From: A07HB70 sp964512675
GTDB lineage: Archaea; Halobacteriota; Halobacteria; Halobacteriales; Haloferacaceae
Direction: 5' to 3'
Assembly (NCBI GenBank): GCA_964512675.1
Contig: CAZEJR010000043.1
Span: 1-6,332, forward strand
Length of the DNA stretch: 6,332 nt
Shown here piece by piece: positions 1 through 4,914 of the stretch. A model generated the notes under the pieces. The model was not told the origin of the DNA, ran no database searches, and saw only the letters and a list, made by a program, of their open reading frames with translations. Made by a program: the position numbers and the translations under genes. Within the stretch, counting starts at the first letter, position 1. Every line of letters begins with the position of its first letter.

Positions 1-19
1 TAGACCATCGTTCAGGTCC

Positions 20-52
20 GGGTCGACGCACCCGACCGGGTGTCGCCGACCC
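20..52. repeat. interrupted stem-loop in the presumed leader
   Basis: Outer arms GGGTCG (20-25) and CGACCC (47-52) are perfect complements. They enclose inner arms CACCCG (29-34) and CGGGTG (37-42), separated by a small asymmetric internal loop (26-28 against 43-46). The arrangement of helix, internal loop and helix is the kind of fold used for RNA processing. It is not recognisable as a canonical bulge-helix-bulge, which needs two 3-nt bulges. Confidence 0.5.
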
Positions 53-68
53 ATCGAGGCTCACATCA

Positions 69-103
69 GATCCCGTCTTACGGCAGACCGCAGGGGTGGG
101 ATC
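69..103. repeat. hairpin with a one-sided 9-nt bulge
   Basis: GATCCC (69-74) pairs with GGGATC (98-103), and the directly adjoining GTCT (75-78) pairs with AGAC (85-88) around a 6-nt loop (79-84). The nine bases 89-97 are left as a bulge on one strand only. The helix forms equally well in RNA from either strand. Given the inferred leftward transcription, it would sit in the leader between the most proximal promoter and the gene to the left. Confidence 0.5.
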
Positions 104-120
104 CTCATCTCACTTCCGGA

Positions 121-169
121 CCCGAACGTCGGGGACGATGGGTCATAAACCCATCGGACCCCGTTCGGG
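121..169 (-). promoter_or_regulatory. leftward promoter 1 (proximal), centred in a 49-bp dyad
   Basis: The minus strand carries TTTATG at 149-144, a typical haloarchaeal box A, preceded by CCGATGGG. The box sits at the centre of an extended inverted repeat. CGATGGGT (136-143) matches ACCCATCG (149-156) exactly around a 5-nt spacer. GGGG (131-134) pairs with CCCC (159-162), and CCCGAAC (121-127) with GTTCGGG (163-169). At the usual spacing of about 26 nt, transcription would start near 120. If read from the boxes further upstream, the same sequence would fold into a strong RNA hairpin, so it could be a promoter, a leader structure or both. Confidence 0.5.
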
Positions 170-213
170 CCGGCGGTCGTCCCCTCGGTGGAGTGCGACC
201 GTCGTGTCCCGTA

Positions 214-247
214 CGAATCGACTGACCCGTATAAGGGCGTCGGTTCG
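214..247 (-). promoter_or_regulatory. leftward promoter 2 (middle), centred in a dyad
   Basis: CTTATA reads on the minus strand at 235-230, preceded by CCGACGCC; this matches promoter 3 at 12 of 15 aligned positions. It is again flanked by inverted arms: CGAATCGAC (214-222) against GTCGGTTCG (239-247), with one mismatch, and inside them CCC (226-228) against GGG (235-237). The box lies 86 bp upstream of the proximal one. The predicted start is near 206. Repetition of motif and dyad layout, rather than the single TATA match, is the main support. Confidence 0.5.
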
Positions 248-254
248 ACGTGGC

Positions 255-302
255 GGTCCGGGGGACCCGTCTGGGCCCCGCAGGCGTCGGATGCTCCCGA
301 CG
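255..302. repeat. two small hairpins between promoters 3 and 2
   Basis: CGTCGG (285-290) and CCGACG (297-302) flank a 6-nt loop. GGTCC (255-259) and GGACC (263-267) flank a 3-nt loop. Both fall just downstream of the predicted start of promoter 3, so a transcript from it would be structured from its first bases. Short GC-rich hairpins arise easily by chance at this base composition, so the functional call is weak. Confidence 0.3.
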
Positions 303-324
303 ACTGCTGTGTACTACGACAGAA

Positions 325-352
325 GCCGGTGACGGGTATAAGCCCGTCGAAG
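325..352 (-). promoter_or_regulatory. leftward promoter 3 (distal), rRNA-promoter-like
   Basis: The minus strand reads TTCGACGGG followed by CTTATA (342-337). A TTCGA element a few bases upstream of box A is a known feature of tandem rRNA promoters in halophilic archaea, which is why I prefer leftward orientation and an rRNA assignment. GACGGG (331-336) and CCCGTC (343-348) form a perfect 6-bp inverted repeat around the TATA. It lies 107 bp upstream of the middle promoter. The predicted start is near 313, and the first transcribed bases would include hairpin CGTCGG (285-290) / CCGACG (297-302). Confidence 0.55.
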
Positions 353-355
353 CGC

Positions 356-500
356 CGCCGACGTGGCACGTCCTCGCACACACGAGTGGTGTCGCGCGGC
401 CGGAGGCCGGTCACTCATCCCTCGCGCCACGTTCGGTCCGACCGGGAGAGAGCCGCGCGGATGGCGGGCAGAGCGGCTGCCGGTTAGCCGTTCGGGTCGG
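356..500. other. non-coding gap between the MC1 gene and the promoter array
   Basis: I see no gene, tRNA or TATA box here. It holds a short hairpin, CGGCC (397-401) / GGCCG (405-409), and at the right end the three-part repeat described separately. It is the 3' side of the MC1 gene and the region upstream of the distal leftward promoter, so it may carry the MC1 3' untranslated region and an upstream activating region. Confidence 0.5.
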
Positions 501-503
501 CTA
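474..503. repeat. three-part alternating inverted repeat over the MC1 stop codon
   Basis: CGGCT (474-478), AGCCG (486-490) and CGGCT (498-502) are spaced so that the middle copy can pair with either neighbour. The right-hand pairing extends to TAGCCG (485-490) / CGGCTA (498-503) around a 7-nt loop and includes the MC1 stop codon. No T-run follows on the minus strand, so it is not a standard archaeal oligo-T terminator. It may mark or protect the 3' end of the MC1 mRNA. Confidence 0.35.
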
Positions 504-812
504 CTCCTCGATGTGCTCGATGCCTCTCTTCGAGACGTTCCCGCGCGTGATCTCGCCGTCCATCCAGCCCGGAGTGTCCTCTGGCGCGTCGTCCGTCCAC
601 GCCCAGCCCTCGTAGACGTGGATCTTGTCTGTCCCCTTCTCACGCAGGCGAAGTTCGGTCGGGTCGGACTCGGCTGCGGCTTCCGAGTCGTTCGGGTCGA
701 GACGTCGCGCGGCCTTCAGCGCCGCCTGCCGCGGCATGTCCCCGGAGAAGACGCTCGTCTCGGCCCCGTCCTCGCGCAGCACGAAGTTCCGCTTCCCGTC
801 CTCGCGTACCAT
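501..812 (-). CDS. non-histone chromosomal protein MC1
   Basis: This 103-aa protein belongs to the MC1 family, small monomeric archaeal proteins that bind and sharply bend double-stranded DNA and help organise the chromosome. The family signature is plain: an N-terminal RNFVLREDG strand (8-16), the PRQAALKAARR helix (27-37), LRLREKGTDKIHVYEGW (54-70), and the PGWMDGEI loop (81-88) with Trp83, which matches the PAWM loop of methanogen MC1. Compared with the roughly 93-aa Methanosarcina protein it has an acidic insertion around residues 39-51, a halophilic adaptation. The ATG at 812 is chosen because it gives the family's N-terminus and has GGAGG 8 nt upstream; longer in-frame starts run through the promoter. 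The gene is divergent from the AbrB-like gene and lies upstream of, and on the same strand as, the inferred rRNA promoters. Confidence 0.93.
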   Translation of the reverse strand: MVREDGKRNFVLREDGAETSVFSGDMPRQAALKAARRLDPNDSEAAAESDPTELRLREKGTDKIHVYEGWAWTDDAPEDTPGWMDGEITRGNVSKRGIEHIEE

Positions 813-820
813 CTGAGTGG

Positions 821-857
821 CCTCCGTGTCACGCTCACACACGGAGTTTGGATAAAC
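821..857 (-). promoter_or_regulatory. MC1 promoter and Shine-Dalgarno site
   Basis: On the minus strand, CGTTTATCC places a TTTAT box A at 856-852, about 40 nt upstream of the ATG. The expected start is near 827, giving a leader of about 14 nt. GGAGG at 825-821 lies 8 nt before the ATG and so sits at the very 5' end of that leader. A clear Shine-Dalgarno is less common in haloarchaea, where many mRNAs are leaderless, and it supports the chosen start. Confidence 0.55.
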
Positions 858-917
858 GTATCGGGGTCGAGTCTGCCGGTTTGCGCGGGGACAGGAGACC
901 GTGACCGGTAGACAACA

Positions 918-952
918 CTTATAATGCCGATGGCCCCACGGTAGGAGAAGGA
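918..952 (+). promoter_or_regulatory. promoter of the AbrB-like gene and pyrD
   Basis: CTTATAA at 918-924 is a good haloarchaeal box A centred about 39 nt before the ATG at 961, predicting a start near 948 and a leader of about 13 nt. A purine-rich GGAGAAGGA run (944-952) lies just ahead of the start codon, and its AAGGA end is 8 nt from the ATG, so it may serve as ribosome binding site. The promoter is divergent from the MC1 promoter, with about 60 bp between the two boxes. Confidence 0.55.
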
Positions 953-960
953 CGACCGCG

Positions 961-1158
961 ATGGTCCGGAAAAAGACGCTCAGTCCGAGTGGCGCCAAAG
1001 ACGAGAACGGTGAGTACCACAACGTCCACGTGAACCTCCACGAGGACGAACTGGCCGTCGCCGGACTCGACATCGGGGACGAGGTGTTCGTCAGGGTCCG
1101 CGAGGACAAGATCATCATCCAGAGGGCAGACCCTGACGACGTCGAACACGACTTTTGA
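961..1158 (+). CDS. small AbrB/MazE-like protein, function unknown
   Basis: A 65-aa acidic protein. Residues 22-55 (starting VHVNLHEDEL, then GLDIGDEV, FVRVREDK and IIIQR) have the strand-helix-GD-strand-strand pattern of the swapped-hairpin AbrB/MazE/SpoVT fold: short beta strand, helix with a conserved Gly-Asp turn, then two strands. Members of that fold are usually dimeric DNA-binding transition regulators or antitoxins, but here the basic DNA-binding N-terminal loop is reduced to RKK at 3-5. No toxin gene is adjacent. It is the first gene of a two-gene unit with pyrD (4-nt gap) and has its own TATA box. I infer a regulator or an accessory of pyrD expression; the biochemical role is not shown by sequence. 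Confidence 0.75.
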   Translation: MVRKKTLSPSGAKDENGEYHNVHVNLHEDELAVAGLDIGDEVFVRVREDKIIIQRADPDDVEHDF

Positions 1159-1162
1159 ACAC

Positions 1163-2224
1163 GTGGCAGGCTACGGACTCCTGAAGCCGGCGCTGTTCGC
1201 ACTCCCGCCCGAGTTCACCCACGAGACGACCGTCTCGCTGCTCGAGCGGGTCCAGCACACGCCCGTTCGGCGCCTCCTCCGGCACCGCTACGCGGTCGAC
1301 GACCCGGAGGACCGTCTCGCAGTCGAGGCGTTCGGCGTCGAGTTCCCGAACCCGGTCGGTGTCGCCGCCGGCTTCGACAAGAACGCCCGCGTCCCCCGGG
1401 GTCTCGCCGCACTCGGCTTCGGCCACGTCGAGGTCGGCGGTGTCACCGCAGAGGGACAGCCCGGCAACAGGCGGCCTCGCCTCTTCCGCCTCCCGGAGGA
1501 CCGTGCGCTGGTCAACCGACTCGGGTTCAACAACGAGGGTGCCGACGTCGTCGGCGACCGTCTCGCCGCTGCCGCCCTGCCGGACGTCCCCGTCGGCGTC
1601 AACCTCGGGCTCTCGAAGTCGACCGATCTCGCGGACGCGCCCGCGGACTACCGGTACACCTACGAGCGCGTCGGCGCGTCTGTCGACTACGCCGTCGTCA
1701 ACGTCTCCTCGCCGAACACGCCCGGCCTCCGGAGCCTCCAGAACCGCGAGTCGCTCGCGACGGTTCTCTCGGCGCTCCGCGACGCCGGTGCCGACCCACT
1801 CCTGGTGAAGCTCTCCCCGGACCTCCCCCGGGCCGCGGTCGTGGAGGCGATCGAGGTGGCCGAGGCAAACGGCCTCGCTGGCGTCGTCGCGACGAACACG
1901 ACGACCGACCGTCCCGGCGAACTCGAAAACCCGAGCGCCGTCGAGTCGGGCGGACTCTCCGGTGCCCCGATCGAGGACCGCGCGACCGGAACCGTCCGGT
2001 TCGTCGCAGAGCACACCGACCTCCCCGTCGTCGGCGTCGGCGGCGTCGCCGACGCTGCGGGCGCGTACGAGAAGATCCGTGCCGGCGCGAGCGTCGTCCA
2101 GCTGTACACCGCACTCGTCTACGAGGGGCCACGCGTCGCACGGGCGATAAACGAGGGGCTGCTCGACCTGTTGGAGCGCGACGGCTTCGACTCCGTCGCG
2201 GACGCGGTCGGCGCCGACCTCTAG
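1163..2224 (+). CDS. pyrD: dihydroorotate dehydrogenase (quinone), class 2
   Basis: PyrD oxidises dihydroorotate to orotate in de novo pyrimidine synthesis, passing electrons through FMN to membrane quinone. The 353-aa protein has the N-terminal segment typical of class 2 enzymes (ALFALPPEFTHE, 10-21), which forms the quinone/membrane-docking part. The core follows: NPVGVAAGFDKNA (63-75, with Lys73), EVGGVTAEGQPGN (90-102), RLGFNNEGAD (119-128), and the active-site loop VNVSSPNTPGL (179-189). In that loop Ser183 corresponds to the class 2 catalytic serine (Ser175 in E. coli); class 1 enzymes have cysteine. FMN-binding pieces are VKLSPD (215-220), TNTTTDR (244-250), GGLSGAPI (263-270), GVGGV (291-295) and VVQLYTALVYEGP (311-323). 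The start is GTG, four bases after the preceding stop and with no evident Shine-Dalgarno, suggesting translational coupling. Its stop overlaps that of convergent valS. Confidence 0.95.
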   Translation: MAGYGLLKPALFALPPEFTHETTVSLLERVQHTPVRRLLRHRYAVDDPEDRLAVEAFGVEFPNPVGVAAGFDKNARVPRGLAALGFGHVEVGGVTAEGQPGNRRPRLFRLPEDRALVNRLGFNNEGADVVGDRLAAAALPDVPVGVNLGLSKSTDLADAPADYRYTYERVGASVDYAVVNVSSPNTPGLRSLQNRESLATVLSALRDAGADPLLVKLSPDLPRAAVVEAIEVAEANGLAGVVATNTTTDRPGELENPSAVESGGLSGAPIEDRATGTVRFVAEHTDLPVVGVGGVADAAGAYEKIRAGASVVQLYTALVYEGPRVARAINEGLLDLLERDGFDSVADAVGADL

Positions 2225-2253
2225 CGAACGACGACGCCGGCGTCGCCGGCGTC
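2221..2253. terminator. convergent pyrD/valS 3' junction: shared CTAG stops plus a perfect hairpin
   Basis: CTAG at 2221-2224 supplies TAG to pyrD (2222-2224, plus) and TAG to valS (2221-2223, minus), so there is no intergenic space. Nine bases beyond the pyrD stop, GACGCCGGCG (2233-2242) and CGCCGGCGTC (2244-2253) form a perfect 10-bp inverted repeat with a single spacer base. It lies inside valS and encodes a tandem Asp-Ala-Gly. No T-run follows for pyrD, so calling it a terminator is tentative. It could instead act as an mRNA 3'-end stabiliser or be a by-product of the repeated codons. Confidence 0.35.
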
Positions 2254-4878
2254 GAGGAGCGTCCCGTTGCCCTCGAACCGCCGTTCGCGCTCGACCTCGA
2301 ACACGTCCGGGCGGAGGCGCTCGTTCGCCACGAGGAGGGCGCCGTCGTCGTCGAACTCGTAGTCGCCGGCGGCGATGCCGGCCTCGATGTCACCGACGCG
2401 TTCACCGTACTCGGGCCCGACCGCGGCGTAGTCGAGGTCGACCCCCGTCACGGTCGTCTCGACGTCGGCGCGGTCGGTCGTGGTCGCGAGCGACTCGACG
2501 TGCATCACACGGGCGACCGCACGCTCGAACCCCTCGATGTCGCCGTAGACGACGACCTCGTCGAGCGGGTCGTTCAGCGGCAGGCCGCGCTCGGATTTGT
2601 ACCGTCGGAGCGCGCCGATGACGGCCATCGCCCGCTCGCCGGCAGCGCGGTCGGCGTCGACGCCCAGCGGCGCGGGCCAGTCCGCGAGGTGGACGCTCTC
2701 GGCGTCGGATTCGGCGGCGTAACAGTCCTGCCACACCGCTTCGGTGACGTGTGCGAGGATCGGCGCGAACAGCCGGAGAAACCGCTCGTGGGCGGTCCGG
2801 AGCGTCCACGCCGCCGACCGGTCGTCGCCGTCGCGGAGCCGTCCCTTCGCGATCTCGAGGTAGTCGTCACAGAACGTGTGCCAGAACGCGGTCCGGAGCT
2901 CGTCGCGAGCCTTCGCGAACGCTCTGCGCTCGAGCTGCTCGGTGACGGTCTCGACGGTCGAGTCGAGGTCGGCCAGCAGGAACCGGTCGAGCGCTCGCAG
3001 CTCGTCCGGCCGTTCGACCGGCTCCGGAGCCAGCGACTCGACGAGCTTCGAGGCGTTCCAGAGCTTCCGGAGCAGGCGTTCGCCGGCTTTCAATCCCGTC
3101 TGCTTGTACGGCAGGTCGTCGCCAACCGCGGACCCGGCGGCCCAGTACCGCGCCGCGTCGACCGGGTACTCCGCGAGCACCTCGTCGGGGTCGACGACGT
3201 TGCCACGCGACTTCGACATCTTCTCGCGGTTCTCGTCGAGAACCATCCCGTTGATCATCACCGAGTCGAACGGCACCTCACCGGTGTGTTCCAGACACTT
3301 CACGACGGTGTGGAACAGCCAGAACGAGATGATGTCGTGGCCCTGTGGCCGCATGTCGACGGGGTAGAGCTCCGGGTTGTCCATCCGGAACTCGCCGCCG
3401 AGTGCATCCGGGCTGGCGTCGTCTGCGGCTGCCCCGTCAGCAGCCGCCTCGTGCCAGTCCCAGCCGGCGTTTATAAGCGGCGTCAGCGACGACGTCGCCC
3501 AGGTGTCGAACACGTCGTCCTCCGGGACGAACTCGTCGGCGCCACAGGCGGGACAGGCGTCCGCCGGCGGGTCGTCCGACAGTGGGTCGACCGGCAGGTC
3601 CGCGCGGTCGGCGGTCACGACCTCGTCGCAGTCTGCGCAGTACCAGACCGGAAACGGGATCCCGGAGGACCGCTGGCGCGAGATGGCCCAGTCCCACTGG
3701 AGCCCCTCGATCCAGTGTTTGTACCGCGTGAACATCTTCTCGGGATACCAGTCCATCTCCCGGCCGGCCTCGAGATACGTCTCCTTCTTGTCGAGGAGTC
3801 GGACGTACCACTGCTCCGTGACGAGAAACTCGATCCCCACCCCGCACCGCTCGTGGACGTTCACGGTGTGGGCGATCGACCGGCGGTCCCGGAGCACACC
3901 GGCGTCGTCGAGGTCGTCGACGATTGCCGCGGCGGCGTCGTCGCTCGACAGGCCGGCGTAGTCGCCGGCGACCTCGGTCATCGTTCCCGACTCGTCGATG
4001 GCGACCCGGAGGTCGAGGTCGTGGGCCTGGTACCACTCGATGTCGGTCTGGTCGCCGAACGTACAGCACATCACGACGCCCGACCCCGTCTCGCGGTCGA
4101 CCCGTTCGTCCTCGCGGATCAGGACCTCGTGTCCGAACAGCGGGATCCGGGCCCGCTCGCCGACGAGGTCGGCGTTCGACTCGTCGTCCGGGTGGACGAA
4201 CACCGCGACACAGGCCGGCAGGAGTTCGGGCCGGGTCGTCGAGATGACAAACTCGTCGCCGCCGACGACGGAGAAGGCGATGTCGTAGAACTGCGCGTCG
4301 CGCTCGTCGTCCTCCGTCTCCACCTGCGAGATTGCCGTCTCGCAGTCCGGACACCAGATAGTCGGGGCGCGCTCGCGGTACTCCCGGCCCTGCTCGTACA
4401 GGTCGAGAAAGGAGAGCTGTGAGACGCGGCGCACCCGCGGTTCGATCGTCTGGTAGGTCTGGGTCCAGTCGACAGAGATCGCGAGGTCGCGGACGTTCTC
4501 GCGGAACTGCGTCTCGTACTCGGTACAGACCTCGCGACAGAGCTGCTGGAACTCCCGGCGCTCGTAGTCCTGGTGGCGAATCCCGAGTTCGTCCTCGGTC
4601 AGGCGCTCGGAGGCGATCCCGTTGTCGTCGAAGCCGAACGGGAAAAACACCGTCTCGTCGCGCATCCGGTGGAAGCGGGCAACGAAGTCCTGGAGCGTGA
4701 ACTGGTAGAGGTGCCCCATGTGGAGGTCGCCCGAGACGGTCGGTGGAGGAGTGTCGATAGCGTAGCGCGTGTCCGGGTCGGCGGAGCCGTCGCCCGTGTA
4801 CGCGTACGTCTCCTCCTCGACCCACCGCTCCTGCCACGTCGATTCGACCGTCTCCGGGTCGTATGCTCCGTCGGGCAT
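2221..4878 (-). CDS. valS: valyl-tRNA synthetase, archaeal type
   Basis: ValS is a class I synthetase that charges tRNA-Val and hydrolyses mischarged threonine. The 885-aa product is full length. Its Rossmann core carries PPPTVSGDLHMGH (44-56, HIGH motif) and ENREKMSKSRGN (549-560, KMSKS). CP1 editing-domain motifs are ISTTRPELLPACVAV (212-226) and GVVMCCTFGDQTD (267-279). It also has CPDC (176-179), the pair CADC (414-417) and CPAC (442-445) that looks zinc-binding, DTWATSS (458-464), and MRPQGHDIISFW (509-520). An anticodon-binding helical domain begins near 630 (ALDRFLLADLD), and the C-terminus is acidic. Residues 478-493 are an Ala/Asp-rich low-complexity insert, probably a halophilic surface loop. 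ATG at 4878 gives the expected N-terminus (YDPETVESTWQERW, 6-19). It follows pheT by 30 nt on the same strand. ValS rather than IleS is supported by the TVSGDLHMGH context and archaeal PELLPACVAV form. Confidence 0.96.
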   Translation of the reverse strand: MPDGAYDPETVESTWQERWVEEETYAYTGDGSADPDTRYAIDTPPPTVSGDLHMGHLYQFTLQDFVARFHRMRDETVFFPFGFDDNGIASERLTEDELGIRHQDYERREFQQLCREVCTEYETQFRENVRDLAISVDWTQTYQTIEPRVRRVSQLSFLDLYEQGREYRERAPTIWCPDCETAISQVETEDDERDAQFYDIAFSVVGGDEFVISTTRPELLPACVAVFVHPDDESNADLVGERARIPLFGHEVLIREDERVDRETGSGVVMCCTFGDQTDIEWYQAHDLDLRVAIDESGTMTEVAGDYAGLSSDDAAAAIVDDLDDAGVLRDRRSIAHTVNVHERCGVGIEFLVTEQWYVRLLDKKETYLEAGREMDWYPEKMFTRYKHWIEGLQWDWAISRQRSSGIPFPVWYCADCDEVVTADRADLPVDPLSDDPPADACPACGADEFVPEDDVFDTWATSSLTPLINAGWDWHEAAADGAAADDASPDALGGEFRMDNPELYPVDMRPQGHDIISFWLFHTVVKCLEHTGEVPFDSVMINGMVLDENREKMSKSRGNVVDPDEVLAEYPVDAARYWAAGSAVGDDLPYKQTGLKAGERLLRKLWNASKLVESLAPEPVERPDELRALDRFLLADLDSTVETVTEQLERRAFAKARDELRTAFWHTFCDDYLEIAKGRLRDGDDRSAAWTLRTAHERFLRLFAPILAHVTEAVWQDCYAAESDAESVHLADWPAPLGVDADRAAGERAMAVIGALRRYKSERGLPLNDPLDEVVVYGDIEGFERAVARVMHVESLATTTDRADVETTVTGVDLDYAAVGPEYGERVGDIEAGIAAGDYEFDDDGALLVANERLRPDVFEVERERRFEGNGTLLDAGDAGVVVR

Positions 4879-4907
4879 CCGTCGTCGTCTGTAGGCCCCG
4901 AGAGCGG

Positions 4908-4914
4908 GTTAAAC
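4908..4914 (-). promoter_or_regulatory. possible valS box A overlapping the pheT stop
   Basis: The minus strand reads GTTTAAC at 4914-4908, centred 33 nt before the valS ATG. That spacing would give a start about 6-7 nt ahead of the ATG, a near-leaderless mRNA of a kind common in haloarchaea. The TAA stop of pheT is part of the same TTTAA. It is a short match and valS could equally be transcribed only from upstream of pheT; the two are compatible. Confidence 0.3.

Larger units (their letters stand above)
1..120 (-). other. structured non-coding leader, probably the 5' leader of an rRNA operon lying to the left
   Basis: No reading frame here looks like a protein. Read on the minus strand, the stretch lies downstream of the three TATA-like boxes described separately and carries two nested hairpins (20-52 and 69-103), as expected of a transcribed, processed leader. 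The mature 16S 5' end is not present, so an rRNA operon would have to begin left of base 1. The link to rRNA rests on the promoter motif and on the structured nature of the region. It is an inference, not a sequence match I could verify. Alternatives are the leader of another stable RNA or of a protein gene outside the window. Confidence 0.4.

Noticed and set aside
239..262. GGTTCGA resembling a tRNA T-loop
   Set aside because: No matching T-stem, acceptor stem or anticodon arm can be built around it; it is part of the inverted repeat around promoter 2.
1..500. RNase P RNA or SRP 7S RNA in the left non-coding block
   Set aside because: I could not find the conserved core segments of either RNA on either strand, and repeated TATA-centred dyads do not fit one structured ncRNA gene.
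40..911. Several open frames of 60-180 codons on both strands in the left 900 bases
   Set aside because: They overlap each other and the MC1 gene, are Arg/Pro/Ser-rich, and have no start signals or known motifs; the region is better explained as promoters and leader.
961..1158. Toxin-antitoxin module built on the AbrB/MazE-like protein
   Set aside because: The following gene is pyrD and the divergent one is MC1; no toxin-like small gene is present.
813..1202. N-terminal extension of MC1 to an upstream ATG at 1202
   Set aside because: It would run through the divergent promoters and the opposite gene. MC1 homology starts at 812, where a GGAGG site is correctly placed.
1115..2014. A 299-codon open frame opposite pyrD
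   Set aside because: Shadow of pyrD; no recognisable motifs and no upstream signals.
2500..4422. A 640-codon open frame on the plus strand opposite valS
   Set aside because: It is the antisense shadow of valS in high-GC DNA with strong third-position GC bias. Its composition (V/R/L-rich, no domain signature) is unlike haloarchaeal proteins, while the minus frame is a complete ValS.
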